Shown piece after piece: positions 1 to 9,274 of a stretch of 64,000 bases of DNA. The translations under genes were made by a program, and so were the position numbers. Each line of letters opens with the position of its first letter. The first letter of the stretch is position 1. The stretch lies in the NCBI RefSeq assembly GCF_904846155.1, contig NZ_CAJGZP010000001.1, positions 1,922,001-1,986,000 on the forward strand, in the 5' to 3' direction. Under the pieces are notes generated by a model. That model ran no database searches. It was not told where the DNA came from and saw only the letters and a program-made list of their open reading frames with translations. Source of the stretch: Psychrobacter fulvigenes (lineage in GTDB: Bacteria > Pseudomonadota > Gammaproteobacteria > Pseudomonadales > Moraxellaceae).

Positions 1-16
1 GCTCAAAAAAATACTG

Positions 17-481
17 ATGATTACTCCATTGTTATTACTTTCTATTAACGCTATTGCCGGCATGGGTGATGTTAATGGCAGTACCAAATGCACCACCGTT
101 GATTCTATTAGTAAGAAGAAGGCTCTCGTAAAAGCTTGTACTTACGATGGTGCAGTAGGAGGAAGTATGAGTTATGCAATTAGCCAACTAAATTTTAAAC
201 TGCCTAATGGTAGTACTTATCGTACCGTCAATAATGCTACGTTTGATTTTGATAAAAATGGAAACGTCCAAAATTTAAAAGAAAGTATTTCAGTCAATGG
301 TAAAGCAGCTGAAATAATAAATTTACATCATAAAACATTTAAAAAAATCTCTGATAAAGAAATAGAAAATCGTTATGAAAAGAAAAACCCTAACTTTTCT
401 GATGTTTTACAATGTTTCAAATACATCAAAAAAGACACTGCTTTCTGTGTGCCTTATGAATTTATTAGCAGCATCTCATAA
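17..481 (+). CDS. small secreted protein of unknown function, possibly 5'-truncated by the window edge
   Basis: A protein of about 154 residues that I do not recognise. The first 20 residues are a hydrophobic stretch (ITPLLLLSINAIAG) typical of a Sec signal peptide. The reading frame stays open upstream to base 2 and encodes Lys-Lys-Ile-Leu, so the real start may lie before the window and these lysines may be the n-region of the signal. The mature part has four cysteines (KCTT, KACT, QCFK, FCVP), which could form two periplasmic disulfides. It lies 69 bp before another signal-peptide protein in the same direction, so the two may be co-expressed. No catalytic motif was seen. Confidence 0.6.
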   Translation: MITPLLLLSINAIAGMGDVNGSTKCTTVDSISKKKALVKACTYDGAVGGSMSYAISQLNFKLPNGSTYRTVNNATFDFDKNGNVQNLKESISVNGKAAEIINLHHKTFKKISDKEIENRYEKKNPNFSDVLQCFKYIKKDTAFCVPYEFISSIS

Positions 482-550
482 CAAGTATTTGAATATAATA
501 CGTTCTTTACTCTGTACTTTAACTACCAACATTTATCTACTGGAGCAATT

Positions 551-1117
551 ATGAAATCCATATCTATAACTTCTTTGGCCTTATTAGCGACTGCATCTCT
601 ACTATCTACTACTACTCTAGCCGCCCCCATCTCTTCTAAAAATATAAGCAGCTACAAAAGCAATGATATGGTTCATGTGTTTGGCTGGATGGAAGATGCT
701 TGTTCTGGTGAAAAGCCACCTTATAAAAAGATTGCTGCTAAAGACACAGCATTTACAGACAGCATCAGAGGCCAAAAAGCTTATGACAATTTCGTAAAGC
801 CAAAAGCGCAGTGGTTATCAGAATATCGAAATATGATAAAAGATGTGAAAATGAAAAAAGGTGAACCATACACTGAATACCGGGTAATTTTTAATAAAGG
901 CGTTACCTACCGCAGTCAGCCTCTAGAGGAGTATATATTCAGCTTTATACCTGAATCATCAGGGGGTGAAACTGTTTTAAAGTTTGCATCGACTGCGACT
1001 GTACCTACCATTATGCCGAATTCTCAAACTCGAACCATGGAATACTGGGGTGAAATGGAAAAAAGAGGGGCCGAATACGACTCTAAAAATAAAACGGTCA
1101 CCTGCGAGTTTTGGTAA
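551..1117 (+). CDS. secreted protein of unknown function
   Basis: A 188-residue protein with a clear signal peptide: basic start MKSIS, hydrophobic core of about residues 6-22, and a likely cleavage after LAA near residue 25. GGAGC lies just upstream of the ATG. The mature region has two cysteines, one near residue 52 (EDACSGE) and one three residues from the end (TCEFW), which could pair. No family was recognised. It follows another small secreted protein and ends 75 bp before the left end of an IS3-family element. Its relation to the defence genes beyond the IS is probably none; it looks like the chromosomal flank of the island. Confidence 0.65.
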   Translation: MKSISITSLALLATASLLSTTTLAAPISSKNISSYKSNDMVHVFGWMEDACSGEKPPYKKIAAKDTAFTDSIRGQKAYDNFVKPKAQWLSEYRNMIKDVKMKKGEPYTEYRVIFNKGVTYRSQPLEEYIFSFIPESSGGETVLKFASTATVPTIMPNSQTRTMEYWGEMEKRGAEYDSKNKTVTCEFW

Positions 1118-1231
1118 ATAGGATTTTTGAGTAATGACCTTTGCTGTCAAATCAGTAGACATTAACTTGGGAGATTATAATTTTAAGAAATTTGAACCGC
1201 CCCGACTTTATCGGAGAGTGATTTACTTGAG

Positions 1232-2137
1232 TCAGGCAGCTTTGTCTGACTCACAAAGACTATCATAGTATCGTCTCTCAAACTCAAAAGGCGACACATA
1301 ACTAATCGTACTATGAATGCGAGTTTTGTTAAACCAATCGACCCATTCTAGGGTTGCTAATTCAACATCGTTCACACCTTGCCACTGCTGTTTTAAATAT
1401 TCAATCACCTCTGTTTTATAAAGCCCGTTAACCGTTTCAGCCAACGCATTATCGTATGAATCACCCGTTGTACCAACAGATGCAATGACGCCAGAATCAG
1501 CCATCTTATCAGTATAGCGAATGGATAAGTACTGAACGCCGCGATCACTATGATGAATCACATCTTTAGGATGGTTTCTGTCTGCAATGGCTTGGTTTAG
1601 TGCTGCCATCACCATATCAGTGTTCATACGATCTGATACTTTCCAGCCAACGATAGCGCGAGCAAACACATCAATGATAAAGGCGGTATAGACCCAACCA
1701 CTCAATGTCTTTATATAGGTAAAATCAGCTACCCATAGCTGGTTAGGGCGATAGGCATTAAAGTTACGATTAACCAAATCATCAGCACGCTTTTGATCGT
1801 CACGAGACTTAGTCGTTATCTTACCTTTACCTCGCCAAACACCCTGCATGCCATGCTGCCGCATTAACCGCTCTACAGTGCAGCGTGCAGGATGTATACC
1901 CTCTGCTTTCAACTGTTTCCAGACTTTACGAGTACCATAACGGCACTTGCTATCACTCCAGATCCGCTGGATTTCACCAAGGTAGAAGTCGTCATGCTGA
2001 CTACGCTGTGAACGCTTTTCAGGACTCAATTCTAGCTCTTTAGCACGATAGTATGTGGATGGGGCAATCGGCAAGACTCTACAAATAGCTGGAATGCCAT
2101 AAATAGATTTATTCTCGTCGATGAATTGAACCATCAC
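1232..2137 (-). CDS. IS3-family transposase, OrfB (DDE integrase)
   Basis: A 301-residue product with an N-terminal HTH_21-like region (YGIPAICRVLPIAPSTYYR, then YGTRKVWKQL) followed by an rve integrase core. The catalytic acids are visible as D in WVADFTYIKT, D in VIHHSDRGVQYLS and E in YDNALAETVNGLYKTE. The indicated start is a GTG sharing one base with the orfA stop, but the frame is open upstream. Normal expression is most likely as an OrfAB fusion by -1 slippage on a T TTT TTC heptamer (minus strand, 2173-2167). It catalyses cut/copy transposition of its own element. Confidence 0.9.
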   Translation of the reverse strand: MMVQFIDENKSIYGIPAICRVLPIAPSTYYRAKELELSPEKRSQRSQHDDFYLGEIQRIWSDSKCRYGTRKVWKQLKAEGIHPARCTVERLMRQHGMQGVWRGKGKITTKSRDDQKRADDLVNRNFNAYRPNQLWVADFTYIKTLSGWVYTAFIIDVFARAIVGWKVSDRMNTDMVMAALNQAIADRNHPKDVIHHSDRGVQYLSIRYTDKMADSGVIASVGTTGDSYDNALAETVNGLYKTEVIEYLKQQWQGVNDVELATLEWVDWFNKTRIHSTISYVSPFEFERRYYDSLCESDKAA

Positions 2138-2451
2138 TAAGGTTTGCGGTCTATTTCCGCCTGGGCGAAAAAAGCGGCTGCTTTCCTTATGATCTCATTG
2201 GCTTGCTTTAATTCTTTGTTCTCACGTTCAAGCTCTTTGATACGCTCGGCTTGGCTTTGAGCTTGAATCTTTGCAGGAATGGTTTTATCAATGTGCTTTT
2301 TATGCCATGATCGTAGGGTCTCAGGCGTGCAACCTATCTTTGGTGCTATGGCTTTGATGGCAGACCAGGTGGATGGATAGTCGTCTTTAGCTTCAATTAG
2401 CATACGGACGGCTCGCTCTTTCATTTCAGGGGTATAGTTTCGTGTTTTCAT
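2137..2451 (-). CDS. IS3-family transposase, OrfA (helix-turn-helix)
   Basis: A 104-residue protein starting MKTRNYTPEMKERAVRM, with an HTH covering about residues 10-55 that binds the IS ends and a C-terminal leucine-zipper-like stretch (ERIKELERENKELKQANEI). It ends with FFAQAEIDRKP. The segment encoding AAAFF contains the T TTT TTC slippery sequence for the -1 shift into orfB. Relics of a close relative of this OrfA occur at about 39.2-39.4 kb and 52.0 kb. Confidence 0.9.
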   Translation of the reverse strand: MKTRNYTPEMKERAVRMLIEAKDDYPSTWSAIKAIAPKIGCTPETLRSWHKKHIDKTIPAKIQAQSQAERIKELERENKELKQANEIIRKAAAFFAQAEIDRKP

Positions 2452-2527
2452 TGTCGTATTCTCTCAGAAAGTTGAGTCTCCGACAATCTCGGGGCGGTTC
2501 AATTTTGATCTGCAGTTTATTTTTATT

Positions 2528-2610
2528 AAGGTATAGTTTTAAAATTAATATCCATAGCGAAGAATTATTCAATGCTAGAGTAGACCAAATATTAATTTAA
2601 ACTATACCTT
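2528..2610. repeat. long inverted repeat downstream of mcrC
   Basis: Arms 2528-2551 (begins AAGGTATAGTTTTAAAATTA) and 2589-2610 (ends TAAACTATACCTT) are complementary apart from two one-base length differences, around a 37-bp loop. A small G5/C4 hairpin (2615-2629) follows. The stretch 2502-2792 between the IS and mcrC has no gene. The arms are AT-only and have no T-tail, so this is not a classical terminator; it may be a small palindromic repeat or a cruciform. Confidence 0.55.
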
Positions 2611-2792
2611 ATCAGGGGGCATATACCCCAAAAACCATGGTGTCCAAAATATCAATAACATCTCCATATACCATGGATTTATTTACTCTGATGAGTCTAA
2701 AAACCCCTACATACTATTACTTGTATAGCATGAAAGGCTGAGGTATGAAATCCGATTTTCTCAGGTGATGTTGTTAATATTGGGGTTTGAGT

Positions 2793-3911
2793 TTAATTAA
2801 TTCTGATGACTTTTAACAACTGCTCTCGAATTCCCACAGCAGATGTTGCCAGATTCACAGTAGAAAATTGAATTTTATGGTTATCAATAACAACATACTC
2901 ATTCACATCTTCCCCTATCGAAGGATGAATAAATAGACCACTAGCATTCTCATTAAGAGGGTCATTACTGTCCTCTTGAGATCTTAGGTAGGAATACATC
3001 TGATACAGGTATCCACTTCTTAATGTTTCATCTCGATACCACCCACTTGTAACCACAGCATTGAACTTAGTATCGATAACGATGCGATGTGCTGATTCAA
3101 TATTATCAATGATGATGTCCGTCTTCATATTAGGAAGGATATTATCCATACCTAAGCTTTTATCACTTATTTGCCACTTAAGCACTTTCCCCGAGCTTAC
3201 TCTATAACATTGATTTGACAGAACCGTAGCATAAAATCCAGCTACCCCTTTTTCAAAGAGTTTGCGCAGCCACGGTAGATTGTCTCTCTGTGCTGAAGAC
3301 AACTGCCTTGTACCTTTAGATTCTGTTGGTAAGGCCAGATTAAACGCTAGATGTGCAGCCGTTACCATTGGCTTATCTTCAGCATCATGTCTCCCAAACC
3401 TATCCACTGATACCTCACTACGACTGGGGCGTGTTTGACTGACACCCATTCGTCTTAGACGTATATCTAGCGATCGACACCAATGAGCCAAATCTTTACG
3501 TTTAACGACTTTAGAGATAGCCTCAAGAGCCGCTCGGACATATCTATTACGCGGCGTATCAATAGTTAGCTCATCAAAGCAGCAGGCGACCTTACCCCGC
3601 TCAAGCAACCTGCCTCTTTCAGTACCTATAAGGTCTATTCTGCCACGTACACGACTGAGCACAGCATCACGAGACTGATAGCTATAACTTAGGTTACGTT
3701 GAATGCGATGTTCGACCCGTCGACAAAGCATTTCGGCGATTAAGTCTGGAATATCATCAGGGTTCTCTTCAACTGCAATATTTGCAACGTCAAGCTCTCT
3801 ATAGATATCTGATGCATAGAACATAAGAAGCCAAAGATTACGAACAGGTATCTTGCCTATATAGTTAACATCATCAGAGGACTCTATAGCTATGTCTTCT
3901 TTAACTGGCAT
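2793..3911 (-). CDS. mcrC: McrC, nuclease subunit of a McrBC-type modification-dependent restriction system
   Basis: A 372-residue McrC-family protein. The N-terminal part (GKIPVRNLWLLMFYASDIY) is the typical McrC opening, and the C-terminal half carries a PD-(D/E)xK nuclease core: IIIDNIESAHRIVIDTKFN contains the D-T-K catalytic triad segment near residue 275. In known systems McrC associates with the GTPase McrB and cleaves DNA containing modified cytosines. The ATG lies inside the end of mcrB (11-bp overlap), so the two are translationally coupled. It is the last gene of the minus-strand unit; an IS lies about 290 bp downstream. Confidence 0.9.
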   Translation of the reverse strand: MPVKEDIAIESSDDVNYIGKIPVRNLWLLMFYASDIYRELDVANIAVEENPDDIPDLIAEMLCRRVEHRIQRNLSYSYQSRDAVLSRVRGRIDLIGTERGRLLERGKVACCFDELTIDTPRNRYVRAALEAISKVVKRKDLAHWCRSLDIRLRRMGVSQTRPSRSEVSVDRFGRHDAEDKPMVTAAHLAFNLALPTESKGTRQLSSAQRDNLPWLRKLFEKGVAGFYATVLSNQCYRVSSGKVLKWQISDKSLGMDNILPNMKTDIIIDNIESAHRIVIDTKFNAVVTSGWYRDETLRSGYLYQMYSYLRSQEDSNDPLNENASGLFIHPSIGEDVNEYVVIDNHKIQFSTVNLATSAVGIREQLLKVIRIN

Positions 3912-5949
3912 ATACTTGCAACCCTTCAGTCAAGCGCTTTTGGGCTTTTCGAGATTTCTCAAGATCATCGAACCAATACTCATCGAGCAAAGGACCTATC
4001 TCTGTTTCTACCACTTCAACGAACCACTCTTTAGCATCTGTGATATTCATACCAACGGCTGGCGTCACATAACTATGACCTATTTGGAATTGAGCGCCAA
4101 GACTAGGATCTTTAGTAATCTCATCATTCAAAGCACTAATTCGCTGCTCAATGTTATCTAAGAATTCTGAGTCAATACCATTCTTATCTCTTACCCAATC
4201 ACGCCAGGCTTTACCAAGTATCGGTTCAAGATCGATAAAGGCAAAACGACGACGCAAGGCCAGATCAACCAATGCAAGCGAGCGGTCAGCAATATTCATT
4301 GTGCCGATGACATATAAATTACTAGGTATATAAATACGTTCACCAGCAGTTTTTCTATAAGACAGTTCTAACGCTTCATCTGGCGATCTTTTATCGGCCT
4401 CAAGTAACGTGAGCATCTCACCAAATACTTGAGCCGGATTGCCTCGGTTAATCTCTTCGATGACGATGACATATTTTGACTCAGGATCATCTATGGCAGT
4501 TTTAATCACTTCCATAAAAGGACCATCTACCAATGTCAGCTTGCCCTCACCTGATGGACGCCACCCGCGAATAAAATCTTCATAGGATAGGTTTGGATGA
4601 AACTGCACAGCTCTTACCTTACTGTCGTCACGTTGACCGATCAAAGCAAAGGCCAATCTTTTTGCAAGCCAAGTTTTGCCAGTACCGGGAGGACCCTGTA
4701 GTATAATGTTTTTCTTAGCTTGAAGACGCTTAAGTACCATCTCAATCTTAGATTGAGGTAAAAAACATCCGTCAGCTGTAATATCATCAATAGAGTAGCT
4801 GTCAGGAGCTACCAGTGTATCAGTCTCAGAATCCGTTTCGACATCAAGATCATTGACCAGATCCTCACTTAGTAAGCGATATACTCCCTTACCAAGTGAC
4901 TTCATTTCTCCATCTTTGACCATTTTGTTTAATAGGTATTTAACATCTCTTTCAATATCACTGTTCTTAGGGTACCTTTCTTTAATATCATCAGTAAATC
5001 TTTCTAAAAACTCATCTATCGTAAATTCATAAGACTGCTTTTCATTACAAAGCTGTTTTACTTGAGAAGGAATCATCTCTTTCCAATTCTTTTTAGAGAC
5101 TTCATCAGTCTTACCCGTACCATGCGCATCATCTAAAACCGTCTCTGATCTATCTAAATCTAATAAGCTATCACCCATCTCATAAACATAAAACATCTTA
5201 TCAATTACACCGAAGTGTCTATCTTCACTCTCCAATCCAAGCTCATCAAAAATAGTGGAATCTAACTGCTTTGCAAGTTTAATATAGGTTTCAGGATTAC
5301 TATTATTTTTTCGCAATTTTTCTAAACCAACAAATTTAAAGCCTTCTGAACAATAACCATTGGTCAATGGAAAAGCAGTTGGGAAAATTGGATAGATAAT
5401 ATTGGCAACTATATTGGTGGTAATGTGGTTCACACTAAAATCCAAGCCTGAATCTAAATATAGTTGTCTTGCTTTTTCTTTATTAGCTTTATCAGACTGG
5501 TATAGCTCAGATAGACATTCGATAAGATGTTTAAGATTAGTAGCAAATTTAATATATTCTATTTTTAGAATATCACTTAAGTCTGCGTATTTAATGACTC
5601 CAAAGCTTCTATAGAATCCGCCAGCAGCAACCGATGACGATGATATATCATGCTCTTTAGGAGGGTTTAAATCTTTAATCTTATCCAAATAACAATCTTT
5701 AGCCACTATCATATGATTTTTTATAACGGAGTTCTTATCTTTTATGAGGTCTAGCTTCTTTTCAAATGGAACACCTATACTGAGTTTCAAAATATTTACT
5801 ACAAAATCTACTGGATGATTATTTATCTCATCATCAGTGGTCTGATTAACATATGCCATTATAAATTCTGCTGAAAGCGTGGCACCTAGCTTTTCAACTT
5901 CGATATAATTGAGGTCTTTTGTTCTATCATACAAATTTTGTAAGTTCAT
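3901..5949 (-). CDS. mcrB: McrB, AAA+ GTPase of a McrBC-type restriction system
   Basis: About 682 residues from the ATG at 5949; the frame also opens at a TTG at 5964, but the ATG is preferred. The AAA+ domain fills the C-terminal 40%: Walker A GPPGTGKTW (about residue 420), Walker B VIVIEEINRGN, and the McrB signature TMNIADRSLALVD followed by LRRRF. The first 400 residues are a lineage-specific recognition region with no DUF3578-like similarity that I recognise; a winged-helix-like stretch (FLERFTDDIKERYP to LGKGVYRL) lies around residues 320-360. It should translocate DNA and recruit McrC. It starts 101 bp after zorD ends, so it may be read partly from the zor transcript. Confidence 0.9.
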   Translation of the reverse strand: MNLQNLYDRTKDLNYIEVEKLGATLSAEFIMAYVNQTTDDEINNHPVDFVVNILKLSIGVPFEKKLDLIKDKNSVIKNHMIVAKDCYLDKIKDLNPPKEHDISSSSVAAGGFYRSFGVIKYADLSDILKIEYIKFATNLKHLIECLSELYQSDKANKEKARQLYLDSGLDFSVNHITTNIVANIIYPIFPTAFPLTNGYCSEGFKFVGLEKLRKNNSNPETYIKLAKQLDSTIFDELGLESEDRHFGVIDKMFYVYEMGDSLLDLDRSETVLDDAHGTGKTDEVSKKNWKEMIPSQVKQLCNEKQSYEFTIDEFLERFTDDIKERYPKNSDIERDVKYLLNKMVKDGEMKSLGKGVYRLLSEDLVNDLDVETDSETDTLVAPDSYSIDDITADGCFLPQSKIEMVLKRLQAKKNIILQGPPGTGKTWLAKRLAFALIGQRDDSKVRAVQFHPNLSYEDFIRGWRPSGEGKLTLVDGPFMEVIKTAIDDPESKYVIVIEEINRGNPAQVFGEMLTLLEADKRSPDEALELSYRKTAGERIYIPSNLYVIGTMNIADRSLALVDLALRRRFAFIDLEPILGKAWRDWVRDKNGIDSEFLDNIEQRISALNDEITKDPSLGAQFQIGHSYVTPAVGMNITDAKEWFVEVVETEIGPLLDEYWFDDLEKSRKAQKRLTEGLQVYAS

Positions 5950-6050
5950 TTTTACCCTATTCAAGATTAGTGGCTAATTTTGAGTTGATTCTGCTAGATG
6001 AAAATTTATTGATACCAGTGCTTAAGCGCCTTTTTTGTTAAAAGTCTTAC

Positions 6051-9000
6051 TCAATAAACCGACTGAATCAGCTCTTGTGTGATTTCAGTGTTTGGTTCTA
6101 ACATATCATCAGCAAGACGACGCTTACTAGATAACAGCTTGTCCAGTTTAACTTCAAAGGTTTCAAAATCCTGTGCTGAGATAGACGGATAGTACACATA
6201 GACCTCTTTATCTTGTCCAATACGATACGCCCTATCTGTCGCCTGGTCTTCTTTAGCGGGGTTCCAGCTCCTTGTATAATGAATCACATGATTTGCCTTT
6301 TGAATATTCACTCCGAAGCCAACTGCCGCCGTGGATAAGATAATTGCATTAAACCCTTCTATTTCTTGAAACTTATCAATAGTTGCTTGCCGAGTTAACC
6401 CTTTTTTACTGTCGGTATTTGTGTCGCCGTTTACAGTCGTCACATTTAAACCATATCGCTCAAGTAAAAGTCGCTTTATAAATACTTGAATGTCTCTAAA
6501 CTCAGTAAAAATAATAACCTTCTCATTTTTTTGTTTTATGAGCTCTAAAGTCTCTATTAGCCATTTAGCTTTAGGCGAGTCATTGATCGTTGCTTGCTGA
6601 TGTAGCTTTAAGGGATGGGCACAAATCATCCGCATATCATGTAACGCTTTCAACATAACGCCTTTATTGCCTTGCTCAGATAGACTTTGAGTGTCATTAG
6701 ATACTTGCTTATACAACGTACGCTGTAACTGTGAAATTGCAATATCCTTACAGTCATCAACCTCATGCTTCGCTGGCAACTCAGCGACGTCGTGTTTCAT
6801 ACGTCTTAACACTTGCGGCTCAATCAATTGACGAAGATTGTTAATTATTGCGCTATTCTCATCCTCTTTTCTCTCAATAGGTCGGCGGTACTCTTTGTTA
6901 AACTCAGTTAAAGAGCCGAGCAAGTTTTCTTGTATAAAGTCAAACAAGCACCATAGATCCACCATTGAGTTTTCTACAGGTGTGCCGGTACAAGCAATCT
7001 TAAAGTCAGCTTTTTGGGCTTTAGCAGCTTTGGTGACCATAGCGGTGGGTACTTTAATTTTTTGTGCCTCATCGCAGACCATAACGCTCCAGTCCACTCT
7101 CCCTAAGGAGAACTCAAGATCTCGCATGGTTTCATAAGTGGTGAGCACAATATCTGCACTGCCCAACCAATTATCTTCAAGTAGCTTTGTAATGCCATAA
7201 TCATCTCTTAGTTGAGAAGATATTAAGTGCTTAGGTATTTTTCGCTGTTTTAAATTATCACCATATAGACTCAACACTTTGCCAAACTTGGCACTAAAAA
7301 ATCGATTGATTTCAGATTCCCAGTTTTCTAGCAACGACACGGGCGCTACCACCAACGCAGGTTTTTTATCTTCTGCTGTTTCTAGGATTTCTCCGATAAA
7401 ACAAAGTAACTGCAGCGTTTTTCCTAGTCCCATGTCATCGGCTAGCAAGCAGCCACTCACCTGCATAGGCGCATATTGATATAGATTTTGTAGCCAAGCA
7501 ACACCATACTCTTGATGCTTTTTCAAGCTAAACTCTTGGTCTCTAAAGCTTGACGGCATTCTCGCTGCTGGGCGATTTTTTTCATCAAGGCTCAGTATTT
7601 CAGCTCGTTGCTTGGTAAAACCAGCCTCATCAATATTATTGGCAATCAATAAGGTGGATTTTTTCTTTTTTTCAGCTGCATCTGGTTGCTCTTGCTCAGT
7701 ATTACTCTCAGCTGCATTCTCATTTTTTGAGTCACAAAGCTCATCTAGCAAGCTCTTTGCTTCGTCTAATGTAATAGATACATCGCTATCTGGATGTTGT
7801 ACGAAGTCCGACCCCTTTAATTCTGCCTGCTCGATGCGCTGCTTAAGTCGTTCGGTAGTAGTCTCAATATCATTATTAGCAGTCAGCTGAGATAAAGTAG
7901 CGGACTCTTCAATAAGGTTCTGTGGTAACCATTGTGACTCGCCACTATCTTTTTGAATGGCTTCAGAACTCAACTTTTCGGCTTCACCAATACCAATTAC
8001 TCGAGCGCTGTAATTATTTAAATCTAGTACATTTTTAGCTTGCAAATCATCTTCATACTGCTGAATATTTTCTAGATCATTTTTAAGTGCGGCTACTTGA
8101 TCATCTAAATAGCTGGTTCTATCGATGTTATAGCCCGCCCATAGAAAAATAGGAGATGTTTTCTCATAAGCAGCTATAAAATGCTCAGCCTGCACTACAT
8201 TGGAGAGCGCTAATAAAATAGGGTCTTTTTCTCGATTTGAGTTTTCATGCAGTGTCAGCTGAGCTGAAATAAAATATGATGATTCATCGTAAGCTTTATC
8301 TATACTCATACGATAGCTATAGATTTCCGCCTCTTCTTTCGACTGCTCGAAACCCTCTGAAGATATGACTTCAACTGCGTCATCACCTAACTGAGAAAAA
8401 GGGTTATGCAAAAAAGTCTGTGCACGCTCACCAGCTATGCGCCGATTGGGCATTTTTTTGATTTCACTGAGTACGCTTTTGACTTGTGGCTCGATGATGA
8501 CGTGCGCTAGACCGCCTTCTGGCAAGCTGATCGTATATTCACTTTGAACGTCATTATAGCTATCGAAAGTTTGTAGCCAGTTTGCAGGCGCGTCTTTAAA
8601 GTCGGGCTGTACTTCAACTATCGATTCTGTGCTCACTAAGTTTTTACGAAGATTAAGTTGCAGTTCCTCTGGGGCGAGCACGATAGTTTTACGTAAAAAC
8701 TCGTCTAAATTGGCTTCACTTTTGTTTGCTAGACTACGTATCTGTGCCCAATATTTTTGATTTAATGCTTTGTCTTTATCCGTGACACGAGAGAATGCTT
8801 TGATTTTTTCAACCAGTTTCCAGACCGACTCGCTTAATAGATATTCTTCTCCAGCAATACTAACAATAGCGCCTTCTCGTTTGACTGACCCTTTAAATTT
8901 AATCTTATTTTTATCACACCAGCCATCAAGAATGATTTGGAAATCTTCGTCACTGAGACCATTTTCACTACGAATAACTGGGTATAGCTCACTTGATACT

Positions 9001-9272
9001 GGTAAGCTCAATAAGTCGATAACACTATCATGTTCAGGGTCTTGCTGTATCTCAAAAAGAGCCTCCCATGGCAAGATATAGCCATCATCTGACTGATAAG
9101 CGAGCTCTTCATCCGTTAAGCTTTCCCAATAAAAATCTGCATCTGTTTTGGCTGCCGATTTATAGCTATGTTTTAAACCAATGTCATCATATTGCAATGG
9201 CGCAGGCTCGACACTATTGACTACAGTTTCTGATGTTGCGGTCTGCTTATTTTTATTTCTTTTCCAAAATGC
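6051..9272 (-). CDS. zorD: ZorD, SNF2-type helicase of type I Zorya, separated from its start codon by an IS
   Basis: A giant SF2/SNF2 ATPase. The N-terminal half of about 550 residues is a ZorD-type region; the helicase core follows with DDMGLGKTLQL (Walker A), VCDEAQKIK (motif II), ACTGTPVENS (III) and DQATDRAYRIGQDKEV (VI). Zorya ZorD is the effector ATPase recruited to phage DNA. The frame is open to the IS junction at 9272. When the IS5-like element and one TA copy are removed, it joins an ATG at 10117-10119 to read MKLAFWKRNK. The IS therefore lies in codon 3. No start codon lies between the IS-derived stop and a TTG at 9197 (native codon 29), so any product would lack 28 residues and a normal ribosome site. 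Confidence 0.88.
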   Translation of the reverse strand, partial: AFWKRNKNKQTATSETVVNSVEPAPLQYDDIGLKHSYKSAAKTDADFYWESLTDEELAYQSDDGYILPWEALFEIQQDPEHDSVIDLLSLPVSSELYPVIRSENGLSDEDFQIILDGWCDKNKIKFKGSVKREGAIVSIAGEEYLLSESVWKLVEKIKAFSRVTDKDKALNQKYWAQIRSLANKSEANLDEFLRKTIVLAPEELQLNLRKNLVSTESIVEVQPDFKDAPANWLQTFDSYNDVQSEYTISLPEGGLAHVIIEPQVKSVLSEIKKMPNRRIAGERAQTFLHNPFSQLGDDAVEVISSEGFEQSKEEAEIYSYRMSIDKAYDESSYFISAQLTLHENSNREKDPILLALSNVVQAEHFIAAYEKTSPIFLWAGYNIDRTSYLDDQVAALKNDLENIQQYEDDLQAKNVLDLNNYSARVIGIGEAEKLSSEAIQKDSGESQWLPQNLIEESATLSQLTANNDIETTTERLKQRIEQAELKGSDFVQHPDSDVSITLDEAKSLLDELCDSKNENAAESNTEQEQPDAAEKKKKSTLLIANNIDEAGFTKQRAEILSLDEKNRPAARMPSSFRDQEFSLKKHQEYGVAWLQNLYQYAPMQVSGCLLADDMGLGKTLQLLCFIGEILETAEDKKPALVVAPVSLLENWESEINRFFSAKFGKVLSLYGDNLKQRKIPKHLISSQLRDDYGITKLLEDNWLGSADIVLTTYETMRDLEFSLGRVDWSVMVCDEAQKIKVPTAMVTKAAKAQKADFKIACTGTPVENSMVDLWCLFDFIQENLLGSLTEFNKEYRRPIERKEDENSAIINNLRQLIEPQVLRRMKHDVAELPAKHEVDDCKDIAISQLQRTLYKQVSNDTQSLSEQGNKGVMLKALHDMRMICAHPLKLHQQATINDSPKAKWLIETLELIKQKNEKVIIFTEFRDIQVFIKRLLLERYGLNVTTVNGDTNTDSKKGLTRQATIDKFQEIEGFNAIILSTAAVGFGVNIQKANHVIHYTRSWNPAKEDQATDRAYRIGQDKEVYVYYPSISAQDFETFEVKLDKLLSSKRRLADDMLEPNTEITQELIQSVY

Positions 9273-9274
9273 TA

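Larger units (their letters stand above)
1193..2501 (-). mobile_element. intact IS3-family insertion sequence
   Basis: About 1309 bp bounded by imperfect inverted repeats of about 28 bp that begin TGAACCGCCCCGA at the left end and match the reverse complement of the right end (ends CTCGGGGCGGTTCA). A 3-bp direct repeat ATT flanks it (1190-1192 and 2502-2504). It carries orfA and orfB on the minus strand in the -1 arrangement typical of IS3. Both ORFs are undamaged, so the element may be active. It separates the secreted-protein genes from the defence genes. Confidence 0.9.

Noticed and set aside
2613..2629. GGGGG-CATATA-CCCC as terminator of mcrBC
   Set aside because: The stem is only 4-5 bp and no T-run follows on the minus strand.
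7612..7890. Plus-strand ORF of 92 residues inside zorD
   Set aside because: It is antisense to the acidic, low-complexity linker of ZorD and is rich in Ser/Phe as expected of a complement reading.
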